Part shown: positions 47,431 through 60,500 of the stretch, in pieces | Numbering within the stretch: the first letter of the stretch is position 1 | How the letters are laid out: each line of letters opens with the position of its first letter | Assembly (NCBI GenBank): GCA_013399305.1 | Contig: VXAI01000190.1 | Coordinates: 1,067,897-1,131,896 of the forward strand | Source: Rostratula benghalensis | Taxonomy: Eukaryota > Chordata > Aves > Charadriiformes > Rostratulidae | Direction of reading: 5' to 3' | Length of the DNA stretch: 64,000 nt | Translations under genes and position numbers: made by a program | The notes under the pieces: model-generated | What the model was told of the DNA's origin: nothing | Database searches by the model: none | Seen by the model: only the letters and a program-made list of their open reading frames with translations

Positions 47431-49556
47431 TCCCCTATCTGTGCCGGAATCTCCCTCTTTGCCGGACTGAGACGTGTTATTCCTGTGGTTCCAGCTTTCA
47501 TGGCTTTCAGGCATTCAGCTTGATGAATGCCAGGTACACAGAAGTGCTCTGAAATACGGCTGGAGATGTGTAAGGGGTTGGAGGGGAAAGCACAAATAAA
47601 ACATCATTTCCACAGCACATTTAATTTTGTGTTTGCTTACATGTAGAAGACTTCTTCATTTACTAAAAAGAGAGTTTCTTCGTGACTCTACAGTCAGTAG
47701 TCCTAAATTTATTCTCCTACCGCTCTCAGATGAACTTAAAGCTTGTTTAAGGAGGTGAAGTTGGGTGGCCTCTGTCACAATGAAACAAACAAAACCCTGT
47801 TGTGTTTCCTTCACCCTCCTGGGAAACTGCAAACCAGAGGGGTATCAGAAGGGGCCAGTTTGCAGGTGTTCTTCTCCAATTTTTTTTTTGCTCCTTAACC
47901 CTTCCCACTGCTGGATGGTCAGCATCCCTGTACCCCTACCCGTGGCTGCTTAAACCAGTCTTAGATTTTATAAAATCGGTATTTTCTGATTATCTAGTAA
48001 AGAATCGTACGTGCTGTGTCCCATCTGATACATTTCCCCAAATTGTTTTATTTCGCTGTTAATTTTTTAAACTTGCCAGAATGAGTGGGGCGTTAGAAAA
48101 CCACAGTGAAGAATTTAGCGGGAGGGAGGGATTAAATCCGAAGTACCTTTCATTTACATCCTGTGATATATTATGTAAAATCCACTCTGATTTTCTTTGT
48201 CATGTTATAAGTAATAGGGGGTGCTGCTGTGGCTGCAGCCCTGGTCTCTAACATTCAGCTGATGAGTGGATGAGCAGGAGTGCAGCTCCCAGTGCTCCAG
48301 GCTACTCCAGTAGCTGCCCTGGGTCCCCGGTGGAAGTCTATGGTCCCCCTCTCGGCTCTGGGTCAGCCCCTGTGCTGGGGCAGGTCACTTGAAGATGCAC
48401 TGGGGCATGTGTGGCAGTCACTGAGGTGGGGCCATGCCTTGCAGGCTTAAGGCAGAGGAGACAACCAGCACAGCAATGAAATTTACTCTTAATTTTCACA
48501 TTAGTCCCCTGCGTAATTATATTTTCTTTCCTGAGAAAGTGACTGTACCTGCTTTTTAGCTGCTTGAATTTGCTTTGATCCTGAACACAGAAATAAGTTG
48601 TGATTAAATTGAGATGCTGGTCTTTCCATTTGCTGCAGCTTGCAGTCGCTGCTCAAGAGGAATACAAAGCCCTCCTAGCTCCACTGGGTCAGTGTTGGCT
48701 TCCTCACGACACCAGAAACATCTTTTGTTCACCACTTGTTTCTAAAGCATTTCCCAATTGTTTTTAAATTGGCATTACCCCCGGGGAGAAGTTCTAGGTG
48801 GTTATTTTTTTTGGAAGAGCATGAATGCACAAATGTGCCTCTACTTACTGTGTGTAGGCTTAAGTGAAGTCTGAAATATTTTAAGGGAGACAACATGGTG
48901 ATTTGACATTGATAGATTGGATAGTAAGGCTTTTTTTTATTTCTTTTTTTTTAATTTTTTCTTTTTTAACTAAAGACCAGGAATTTTTATATTTTCCGGA
49001 GGTGATAAATTCCCGGGCAGTAGACCATAGAGGAACTGAAGTCACTGAAATATTGAGTGTAGAGGCGGCACTCATATGGTCGTAGAGCTCAAGTAAAGTG
49101 CAGTCAAGTTCTTTTACGTATTTGTCTATAGACTTTTTAATTAAAGAGTTAATAGTCTTATTTTGGGGAATAAAATAATAGACTTTTACATAGAATCTGA
49201 ATTATTTTTCTGTCTCTAACCTCCAAAAACTATAAGCAAAAGTAAAGCATCGTCAAGCTAATATAGTACAAAGTTCAACTGAACTATAGATCTACAATGG
49301 CAGTTTTTATAAATTCTGTTCCTTCCATCTGTTTGTGTTTGGGATAGGACAGGTCAGATCTGAAATTTAAGACTTCCCTGACTACTTCAGGTCCAGCTAA
49401 TTTGGCTGTGGGTAATTCAGAAGCAGTATCCCCTGAGGGCCTCATGCCTTCCATGTGCCATGCAGAGATGTCCCCGACCCTTTCTGTGATTTATGTGAAA
49501 CAACCTTGCTTACCTGTTAACTAAAATGAATGAAGTTCTGTTTTCTATTAACTGGA
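47431..49556. other. Intron 1 unique sequence
   Basis: A T-rich run is at about 48932-48967. No exon, RNA or repeat family is recognised. Confidence 0.5.
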
Positions 49557-49982
49557 GAATCATAGAATGCTTAGAGTTGGAAGGGACCTTGAAGATCATC
49601 CAGTTCCAACCCATGGCAGGGGTGCCATGGGCAGGGACACCTCCCACCAGAGCAGGTTGCTCAAAGCCCCATCCAGCCTGGCCTTGAACCTCTCCAGGGA
49701 TGGGGTGTCCACAGCTTCTCTGGGCAACCAGCGAAAGGCAACCACCCTCACAGGAAAGAATTTCTTCCTAAGATTTATTCTAAATCTCCACCCTTTCAAT
49801 TTAAAACTATTATCCCTCATCCTATCACTCCATTGCCTGATCAAGTCCCTCCCCATCTCTCCTGTCGCCCCTTTAGATACTGGAAGGGGCTCTAAGGTCT
49901 CCCTGGAGCCTTCTCTTCTCCAGGCTGAACAGCCCAAACTCTCTCAGCCTGTCCTCACAGCAAAGGTGCTCCAGCCCTTTGA
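49557..49982 (-). mobile_element. CR1 LINE fragment, antisense
   Basis: It begins 'gagaatcatagaatgcttag' and 'agttggaagggaccttgaag', with a small duplicated 'catggcagggg(t)gccatggg' near 49611-49632. It passes 'ccaccctcacaggaaagaat' and ends in ORF2-derived 'ggctgaacagcccaaactct'. ORF2 traces appear on the minus strand between 49596 and 49937. Confidence 0.94.
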
Positions 49983-52900
49983 ATGACTTCTGGACTTCTG
50001 CTGCTTTATTTTCGTCAAAATTATTTAAAACTGGTGGGACGCCCCCTTTTTTTTTTTTTTTTAAGATCTAGTTCTCTTCAAGTGTAAATTGTTTGAAGCT
50101 GAAGGTTATTGCAGTTTTGATCTCAGTTGGATTCCATATGGCCACCTCATTCATATTTCCAAGGCACCATTGTGGTCAGCATAAATTTACAGACTTTTCA
50201 CAGTCTTACAGGAGAGACACAAGTCAAAACTTTTAAAAATAGGTATAAAGCTTGGGTTTTAAACAAGTTTAACTGTTGATATGAGTAGTTTGGTGGGTTT
50301 TCCTCCCTCCCTGGAAGTGAGGTGAGAAGCTTATATATAAAACTGGTGCAACCACTCTAGATTCTTTGCGGTATTGTAAAGTAGTATCATATGGACGGTG
50401 GCATCACCTCTACCTGCTGCAGTGCTGTGGAAATATAGCTGATGTGTCTACTCTGTTAACTGGGAAAGAATGATAATTTTTAATTTACTGACTGCTTATT
50501 TTTTGAGTAACCTTATGCTGTGGAATAACAAAATAAGGTTTGGAAGACCCTGTTTTCCTTCTCTTTCTCACCACTGTTCAATACCCAAAAATGTTACTTC
50601 TGATATTTTTTCCTTTCTTTGTGAAGGCCATGCAGTAAAGCTTTAGTGTTTTAATGGTGAAAAAAGCCCAATGTTTCCTTACCTACTGTGTTAGTTTAGC
50701 AAAAAACCTCAGAAGTTTTAACAAGAACTTTCTGGCATCTGATGTGTTGGGTGTCTTTGCACTCTTAAGTTTGTTACTTGTGCAGTGTCACCATTTTGCA
50801 AGCTCTTGATCTTCCAGGCTCGACGGGTTCTGCATTTCTAATATAAAAATTCAGACATTTTTACAGATCAAAATGGAACAAAAGTAGGCAAGTTTCTCCA
50901 GAGCTATTAAACTGGCGCCTTCTCATGAATGCTAATTAAGTTTACTCAAAACCGCCAATGGCACTTCAATTGCGGCCTTTTTCCTTGAAATGTGAAATAT
51001 TGCGGTATCCACAAATTTTCAGGATTATTAAAAAACCAAAAAAGAACCTGCAATAATGCCCCAGGATTAAATTTTGGTAGCTTTAATATAAAATTTACCT
51101 TTCGTAGAGTAGATATTAGCCACATAGAAAATACATGTACAAAATACAAAGGTTGTTCAGGAGCTTGCGCTGGGTCATGAGGTTAGAGGGTGAAACATGA
51201 AGAGTAATGAAGCAGGATATTTTATTAGAATAAGGTACATTAAAAATATTTTAAGAGTTATATTTGCTGAAGTGTTTTTTTTCTGATACTTCACTGTAGG
51301 AAAAAAATCCAAGCATGCTAATATGTTGTTAATATTTTCTTTTCCACTGTCTCCAAGTAAATTGAAGCTCAGCTCCATCATTATTTTCATTTCCCAACTT
51401 ATCCTCCTTATTCCTAGTCTCTGAGAGTATAATTTGAAAAACACGCCTGTCCCCTGGGCAAGAACCAACAAAGTTTGACTTGTTCTACTAGATGAGTTCT
51501 TTGACCAAAATAAAATGCTCTCGAATTAGAGCTGGGGCTGGGTTGCAGAAGACAATAAATTAAAGATTGAGAGCTTGCTGATACTCACATTTCCCATACC
51601 AAACTCATTATTTGTCAGGTGTGTCATCATCTGTTTTGCCATCAGTCATCAAATGAAATGACATTGGAATTAATGCATGTTTTGTATAAATCTTAGTAAC
51701 AAGAGGACATAGGAAAATTGTGGTGATGTTTACGGTACATGATAAATTGTGGTGTGGCGTGGAAATTGTGGTAGAAATTCTGCAAGACCGTGATGGAGGT
51801 GGACATCCTTTTGTGCTTATCGTCTATACAAACAGGTTGGCTTTGGAGGAAGACTAGAAGTTGCTATGGGAGTAACAAATAATTTAGAAGTTGGGTTTGG
51901 CTAGAGAATTGTGTTGATAATTGGCTGTTACATTTAATTGTGGTGGTCGCAGTTCTTATCCAGTTAGGGCTTTGCTTCTTGTTTGTTCTACTTCTGGGTA
52001 AATTTCACTGTGTGTGGCTAAAGCTGAAATCAAACCCTGATGCATAACATTATTTGAATGGTACATGAACCGACTCTGAGTAGGTATTTGAGCAGATCCA
52101 AGGTGAGTATTGCTGAAAGAGCAGCAATTTTGGCAGGAGGTGTTGTGTTGAAAACAGCGCAGCAGAAAGTTGGCGCTGTAATGGAATAACCTCTCGAATT
52201 TAGGGTTAAAATATTAGTATGTTGCTTTTCAAGTCTAAAGATGGAGATTGCCTTTTGCTGAGCTGTAGGATAGAGCAGCTTGGGCTGCCAGAACCTGGTT
52301 TGATGGGTATGTTCATACGCAGTTGAATCTCTGTTGGAGTGAGCTCCTGGTGCTGTTGGCTGGCTCTGGGGATGGGAAAGCACGTGGTAGCTGAACACAG
52401 CATTTTGGGGAGAGGCTACAGCTGGCGAGCTCTTCCACTTGCTCATACGCAGAAATCTACGCCTTTTAACTGGGCAGGTACCAAGGTAAACAGACTCCAG
52501 TTTCTGGGAGGAAAACTACATTTGTTCCCGAGCTGCTTCATGTGCAAATTGGGTACCTCTGCCTTGGGACAGGGTGTGTGGGTAGAGATAGGAGCAACTT
52601 TACTTGTCTGACTTTTACCGAGTGCCACAAATCTGTCAGAAACCTGGTGTGAGTTTTGGTGTCTGAGGAAGGAACTACCGCAGAGTTTAAGGAGCAGATT
52701 CAGAGCCTGGAACCCTCTGCTACAAGATAGTGCCCCCACAGCAAGGTTTTTCCAGAGCTTATCCATCAAGTGCTTTATCATGAAGCTTCTTTTAAAAAAA
52801 AAAACAACAAACCCCCCCCCCCTTCAATCTGCTTTGAGGTTTCAATATAATAGAGATGTAAATAAGGCAGAATATTTCCATGCTCGTTTCTAAATTCAGA

Positions 52901-53309
52901 AATAGTTCACTTCTCTGTAACCCGCTCCAATTTTTACACACATTCTTCTTAACCACAATTTATTATACTAAACTGCAAGACAGTAAAAATTCAAACCAGA
53001 TATCCTTGTGACTCTTGGAAATTTGCCCTCTCCAGAAGGTATCTGATTTCCTCAAAAGCATTAAATCTGCCCATATTTGCTATTTCCTGATTTTGCAATT
53101 ACCATGGGCCTAAATTTTTGCCATTTGCTTTACTATATCATGCAGGTGCTTAGTGAATTTGCACACTTGGATTTATAGCTTGACGTCCAGGCCAATTTTG
53201 GTACTATCAGAGAGCCAAATGTTTTAAAAAGAGTGAGTTTTGGCTGGGTAACTGTGTTTTGCATGTTTTTAAACCACACGTCTTACTGCGTTCAACTCCC
53301 AACAGAAGA
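49983..53309. other. Intron 1 unique sequence
   Basis: Contents are a T18 run at about 50046-50063 and an A-run/C-run patch at 52793-52822 including C11. No exon is supported. Confidence 0.5.
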
Positions 53310-53778
53310 GGGACGTAAAAAGTTGGAGTGAGTCCAGAGGAGGGCCACGAAGATGGTCTGAGGGCTGGAGGACTTCTCCTAGGACAGGCTGAACAAATGG
53401 GGGCTGTTCAGCCTGGAGAAGAGAAGGCTCCAGGGAGACCTTAAAGTCCCCTCCAGTCCCTAAAGGGGCTACAGGAGAGATGGGGAGAGACTCTTGATCG
53501 GGGAGGGGAGTGATAGGATGAGGGGTAATGGTTTTAAACTGAAAGAGAGGAGATGTAGATTAGATCTCAGGAAGAAATTCTTTGCTGTGAGGGTGGTGAG
53601 GCACTGGAACAGGTTGCCCAGAGAAGCTGTGGCTGCCTCATCCCTGGAGGGGTTCAAGGCCAGGCTGGATGGGGCTTGGAGCAACCTGGTCTGGTGGGAG
53701 GTGTCCCTGCCCATGGCAGGGGGGGTTGGAACTGGATGATCTTCAAGGTCCCTTCCAACTCTAACCATTCTATGATTC
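53310..53778 (+). mobile_element. CR1 LINE fragment with octamer terminus
   Basis: The sense copy opens with 'ttggagtgagtccagaggag' and 'ggccacgaagatggtctgag'. It continues through 'ctggagaagagaaggctcca' to 'ccattctatgattcttgttc'. ORF2 C-terminal residues ([20 protein letters not shown]) are legible at about 53565-53630. It resembles the copy at 39308. Confidence 0.95.
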
Positions 53779-56700
53779 TTGTTCTCCATCTTCTATGCTT
53801 CTGCCTTATATTCCCTTTTGTCTGGGCCGTTTCTGTGCACCCCAGCTGCTGAGCCAGCAGACCAGAGGAGAAGGGCAGCAACCAGCCATTACTCCTTGCA
53901 AAGCCGTGCTCTCGCCACTCTTGCTTTTCATCAGAAAGCAGTAGGCACACCAGTCTTTCCAAATATTTGCTATCATCTTGTTCTTCTGAGCTTTGCTCCT
54001 TCTCTTGATGCTGAAATGGTTTGGCCCACGTTGTCAGTGTTTGGTATTAACTTTGTCTGTCAGTGAAGTGATTGCTTCACTATTGTTGTTGTTGCCAGTT
54101 CTAGTGTTCAGTCATTGAATGTCCTTCCCTGACTTTCATGTTATTTTATTTTTCTTTCATGTCTTACAGCATGCATGAGCTTTTGCTGAGTGATATATGC
54201 GGAATCACTCATCATTTTAATATATAAAGGCTTATTACATACCTGAGTCTAATGAGTAAGGAAATAGTTGTTTAAGCTGCAGTACTTCATTTATTGTAAC
54301 TAAAAATAAACAGTGTATGTCCATAGGCTCCATTCCCAGTAACCATAATTTAGAATAGTGCTGTGGAGCTGCATGTGTTCCTTCCTCTATTTCCATTTCT
54401 TCTGTCCACCAACACCGCCGTTTCTTTGTGATCCCCATTTGCTTTATTTTCTCTTAGGGCTGTAAATGACTTGGAGAAAACATTTTATATTGTGGGTTTG
54501 TCCAGCTCAGGTTGGAGTCTCTTACTGTGGGGAGTTTTTCACGGGAGTGACGCGGGCGAAAGACGGCAGTCGTGGCACCAACATTAAAGTAAAGAGGCAG
54601 GGCCAGTTTTAGGATGAGGATAAACTCCAACTGATGATCTGGATGCAAAATTAGGGTAGCCTGTTCTTCTGTTCTGCTGGAGCTTGTAGTTTCATACTTA
54701 GCTTTTATGGAGTGAAGTCTCTGGGAATCCTTGGTCAGACCTGCACAGCCGGTGGAGTTCCACGCAGGAATTCTCTGCACCAGGCTCAGTAACACGTGTC
54801 TGAGCTGATCATGCTGCTGTTTAGGGATATGTTTGACAACTAAAAGTTAGAACATATAAAAACATTTTTCAGCCTAAAAGAGAAACACTCCAAAAATGTA
54901 TTTCAGAGTCTGCTCGTCTTCCCTGAGGGTTTGCACCCTCCAACACTTGTGAGAAATACAAATCTTGATTCTTCTCCCAAGAGGAGAAATAACTAGAAAA
55001 ATATTTGAGCTTGAGTAATACTTTTTTCTAGTAAGCCTGGGTTCCCCCAGCATTACTTCTGCAATTCCACCCCCGTGGAAATGTCCAGTTTGCCATTTAT
55101 TTGCAGCATTTCAAGATACAGCCTCAGAAGGACGTACAGAGGCCACATACTCTGCAGAAAGAAGCCTGAACACCAGCAGCTCCAAAGCTCAAAACCGTGG
55201 CTTTCTTGACAATGTACCTGTCTTACAACTTTTTGATCAAGCCTAGGAAGTCTGCAGCCTCACTGACAGGAGGGAATTTCCTAATGCTACCAGATTTTAC
55301 CGAGTAGGCAGGGCTTCCAGTAAGCATAGCACAGGAGATATTTAACATCACTTTTAAATAGAAGTCAAGGGAAACCCGGGGAAGGTAGCTGGGAGAGTTG
55401 ATGAAATACATTGTTTTTTGCAAGTTTGACTACTTGTAGCAATTTTGATGTAAATAAACATTAGGATGTGCTTCCAAATATGGATGATTTTTTTTTTTTT
55501 TTTCATCTGCACTCCACAGTGCAGTGCCAGGAGCTGGCTTTGAGAGACCCAAAGAGCTAAAGATCAAGCTTTTGCAGCTTCACTTCGGAGCGAGCTGAAA
55601 GCTTCTGCGTGTCAGTATTGGGTTTGGATAAGACACTGCTTGGAGTTGCTGTTTGGTTAAACTTTCAGGTGTGTCTGTGCTGCTTTTCCAAATGACTAAC
55701 GTATGAGGGACTACGGATTACAAAGCTGCAGAGACGCTTCTGGGAATCAAGCCTTTTGTTTTTCTGCTAATAAAAGGCATAAATTACCTTTCCTTGTCGA
55801 AGTAATTGCGAGGTTTGCTGGGGCCGGGGGGGGCAAAACAAGCCCTGTTACCTATTTCAAACTATTCTTTTTTTTTTTTTTTCACTGCACATGAAGTTTT
55901 ATGTATGGTTGCTTTATTCTCCAAAGTTTCTCTTTTGCAAGAATTACTCAAACCAGTGACTCCTGCTCCTTTTCTCTGTGGAGCTGTTGCGTGTGTGAGA
56001 TGTACCGCACATGAGGCTTCCTTCACATTCTGCAGAAGCCTGCCAGGTTTTTGGGTTTTGTTTTTTGTTTTTGGGCTTTTTTCTTCTGTTTCAAAGCAAG
56101 GGTTCACATCTGAATGTTTTTTCACTTTAGTAGTGGCAAAGGTCTGCTCCAGCGCGCTGTAATAACTCTGCAGAAGGGTTAAAAACCCAGGGGAGCAGGG
56201 ATCAAGCCTTTGAAAAGACGGAAAGGTATTTGTGTTCTAGTAAAAGTGATGAGTGGGGTTTTTTTTTTTTATCTCTTCAGGCACGAACACTGTTTGCCTT
56301 GCAAATGAGAATTCAGTTGCTCTGAATCCACGATCATTTAAGCAGTTGTGAGCGTAAGAACCGCACACCACGTAGAGAGTCCCGAAGCAATGCAAATGAA
56401 CGAGAAATTTTATCTCTTTTTAAAGTCGAAGTCAGTCGGGTTCAGGGTGATTGAAGCCGATGTGGGGTAGAAGAAACGGGCATTTAAGCTGCAATCAGAA
56501 CCCAGCCTGTAACACCAGTGTTTTAGCAACTGCGTTTTTTCCTTGAATTCTAAGCTTTGTTTGAACGTGGCTGTGACCTGAGAGTGCCAGGGCACTGGCT
56601 TTCCCAAGTGAAGTTTTCCTAAATGCGTTTTCTTGCAGGTGGCTGCTCGGTGAGCGCAGGTGACAGGCCTTGGCCAGTTGCCTCCCTTGGGATGCAATGT

Positions 56701-57353
56701 CACCATTTGTCCTTCCCTGACCTGAAATGGGGATTACCTCCTGGGCGTGCTGGCCACAGGCGTTTCCATCAGCCGGTAGCTCATGCAGGGGACTCTCTTC
56801 CGCAAGTGGAGTGACAGCAGATGCTGCCAGTGACAGGGAGTCAGCATCTTTGGAACGTGGCGTTACTTATTTCATCCCTTGGAAGTGCCTGCTGGAGACG
56901 CGACACGGCACTGCATGAGATGCAGCTTTGTCTCCAGAAAGGCTTATGTGGATAGGTTTTACTTGCTCATTTATAAATTCCTCTAAGCCGAGATAAATCT
57001 GTCTCTGGCAGGGAGAATTGGCTTCGACTGTGTTTTTACAAGATGAATTCATATCCCGTGTTTCCACCCTTGGCCGCTGCTGCGGCGCAGCTTCGCTGTA
57101 ACCCGGAGCAGGGACCGGGTCTGACTTAAAAATGCAAAGGGGAAGAGGAGGGAGTGAAAAAAACCCAACATGTTTTGTGGTTTTTGTTTTGCTAGGGAAA
57201 GCCAGATCTGATTCTTGCTGCTGTGGCTGTGTAAACAGGCGTGTTGGCACGGCCATGGAGCAGGCACTAATATGTTAGTCACTGCCATGAGTGACCATGG
57301 GCCCTACCGTGGTCAGCCCGTCCTCCTGTTGTCACCAGCACAGTCGTGCTGCT
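53779..57353. other. Intron 1 unique sequence
   Basis: Contents are T runs at 55488-55504, 55867-55882 and 56258-56270, and a conserved-looking block around 56330-56500 with an ATGCAAAT octamer at 56390-56397. No exon is supported. Confidence 0.5.
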
Positions 57354-57447
57354 ATTTTATTTTATTTTATTTTATTTTATTTTATTTTATTTTATTTTAT
57401 TTTATTTTATTTTATTTTATTTTATTTTATTTTATTTTATTTTATTT
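57354..57447. repeat. (TTTTA)n pentanucleotide microsatellite, runs into a gap
   Basis: About 18 perfect ATTTT units end at the start of the N gap, so the true repeat length is unknown. The open frames of repeated Ile-Leu-Phe-Tyr type over it are artefacts. Confidence 0.97.
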
Positions 57448-57512
57448 NNNNNNNNNNNNNNNNNNNNNNNNNNNNNNNNNNNNNNNNNNNNNNNNNNNNN
57501 NNNNNNNNNNNN
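57448..57512. other. Assembly gap (65 N)
   Basis: The gap interrupts the TTTTA microsatellite. Unique sequence resumes at 57513. Confidence 0.99.
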
Positions 57513-60500
57513 AGGTATGAAAGAGCCTTTGATTCGTTTGTAAGCTTTGGGAAAAGTAACACATTCAAATATGGATGGATTTATGCAGGCAGTCTCCCCG
57601 GTTAATGGTGTTGGCGCTGTCAGTTCCTTTTGAAGCTGTGTCTTTGAGATGTTTACCTGCTTGCTTATTTTCCTTCTTTTACTGCTCAGAAGCTTAGCAA
57701 GCCCTTTATAACTTCATTTCCTCTTCACCAGGCATGCAGAGGTACAAGAAGAAGAGCACAACACTGATCAAAAATAAGCATTTTTCTACTTCTTTTCAAC
57801 CTCTATCCTTAACTCCCCTCCCCAAGTTACTCTTTAAAATTTCCAGTATGGTAGCTGAACAAAAGAGTTAAACAGTCTGGAAGAAGCCTCCATCTTCTTC
57901 ACTTCCATTTTTCTGGGGGCTGATTATACTGGTTTGTTCCTTATCTCAGTTTGCTGCTGGGGTAGGTTGCTAATGTGAGAAGGTGGCAGAAGCTGCCACT
58001 GTTATTACTGGGTTTTGAATATGTTGTAGTCTAATATTTTCCTGCTTCTAGAGCTCTTTGAAGAGCCTGAGAACCAGTTGTGTGAGCTTTTTGAAGTCCT
58101 TCCTCATGAGCGAGGCAAGAGTCCCAGCTGGCTGTCCCTGCTGCTGCAGGAACCCCGAGAGCTTTTCCTCAGGACTGCGTCCTGAGAAAAGGATGCAGTG
58201 ACATAATGGCCACCCTATTTTCTTAATCCTTTTCCTTTATTCCATCTGCTCCTCCCAGCTGACTGAGAAGCAGCACATCAATCCATGCTTGCAACCACGT
58301 AGAGTTATCTGCAGCCTCGCTGGGATTGGCATGGGAAGGAAATTGCAGGTATCTGTGCATGTTGAGGTTTCCTCAGCTGTAAGAACTAGTGGTGGTCTCT
58401 TTCTTACTGCATCCAGGTTTCAGTGCTTGAAACAGCTAAACTGTATGAAGTCATACCTAGTAATTTGAATGAAACAAGATAAAATCAAGAGGAAAGGAAA
58501 CGAGACCCAAGGGCCTTTAGTCCGTAAGCTTAAATAAGGCTACAGTGTTATTAAGAGAGCAACCAAAACACATGTAGAAATTATAATTAAAGATGAACTC
58601 AAGTCTGCTTTTACACCTCTAATCTGAATATTACAGTTTCAAAGGGGTGGGATTAGTTGGGCTTCTCAGGTGGAAAAATGCCTGATTCACCAGTTAGCAC
58701 TTACCCAAAGCTGTCCTGTCATGCCAGGCTTCAGCTCATTTTGCGTACGCCTGATTGCAGTTTCCCCTTTGCTCAATGCAAGAAACAAACCAGCAGCCTT
58801 CGGGAGAGCTGGGAAAAAAAAGGATGGGAGGTGTGCAGTGTCGTGGCTGCCCCTCACCCTGGCTTGGCTTCCTCCTGGCTATCGTGGCCGGGTGGTGGGC
58901 TACAGGATGAGCTTCAGGGCAGGAGGACCCCACCTGCTCATGGCCTGCCGGCTACTCTGCTTTCTTGAAATGACTCCAAAGGCATTTCAAAAGCAAGTAG
59001 GTCTTTGCACTGGGTCAAATGGGTATGGTTGATGTAGTTGGTTTGCATTTTTGACCAGAGAGACCTAAGATGTAAGTTTTCGGTGAAGGTCTGTGCTGTT
59101 TTCTACTCTCACCCCATCTCCCTCCCTTCCCAATTTTATTTTATTTTATTTTTTCTTAGATATTTTTCAAAACCACGGTGGCTATTTTAAGGCTTGAGCT
59201 AGCGCTGCCATACATCAGGAGCACAACTGCTGTGGATATTCTCTTCATCCAACCCATCCTTCAGCTTTTGTGACAAATTTTACATCACTTGTTAGGAACG
59301 CGACTCAGTCTTTCCCCTACAAATCACTGTCCCTCAAGCACAGTCAGGTTCAGCTCCACACCTGAGCCTGTGCAGCTTGAGACAGCCCAGCTTGGTCTGA
59401 TGGGCACCAGTGATGTTGCACGTAGGTGAACCAGGGGCCTGAATCCTTATTCCTGTGTCATTTACAGATGACATGAACTGTGCTTACGTTAGGTCTCTGC
59501 CGGATGGAATTAGCCTGCCACAAATGGGGCGATGCTGGCGGCGGGGCTCTGGCCTCATCCCATCCCTTCCAGTCAAAGGGGAAAGCATTCCCAGCCAGGA
59601 GAAACCCAGTTTGGGTTTGGAAGAGGTTGTGTTGCCCAGATGAGGAGCTCCTGCGGTAGTAACTCAGGTGGAAGCCGGGGGAAATGAAACAAGGAGGAAT
59701 GTAAACGGTGGTTGAAATGTGAGCGGGCTGGCTCAATCCTAATATTACAAAACCTCATTGTGTAACCAAATCCATGTGCAGTCATAACATGAACCTAACT
59801 TCCTATAAATAAATAAAGTTATCTGGGAAACAGCCCCTGTTTAGTCACTTTGGCACAGTTTCCCTGGGATGTGTCACTGTCTTCCCATCCCTACACTCCC
59901 ATTCAGTGGGCTCTCCATAGGATGGTTCTGGAAGGTTCAGTGGTCCCAGCTGTGACACCCTGTGACAGAGGCACCTCACAACCACTTACCTGCCTGGCCT
60001 GGGTGAGTTAAGATGCCTTGGGCATCGTAACGATGCTCAGGGACCGTGGCTGGGAGTACTCTACAGGCAGCACGGGGCATATTTTGAAGAGTGGAGCAGA
60101 GAGCCCTGCTCAAAACCAGGAGGTGACTCTTGGAGCGCTGCTGCTGTCTGGGTTGATGCCGTTGGCACTGAATATTCAGCGTTTTGAAGGAGACATCACC
60201 TGGGTGGGTGTTTTGTGTGTGTGCTGTAGTACACCAAGAGCTGATTTACCGCTCGATGTTTGGCTCATGGTGGGAGGTAGAGCTTGAAAACACCAGCCAC
60301 TGAGTCCTGAGTTTCTTCCCCAGTTACTTTTCCTTTATTGCCTTTCTGCATTTTTTTGCAGCTGCAAAAACGTACGTTGCTCCCCTAGAAGACGGTGACC
60401 TATATGTAACACAAGTCCCTGCACGATTACCAGTAGAATAAAAACCAGGTGATTCAGAAACTCTATCAAAGCTGTACATAAACAATGAAATTAAAAGATC

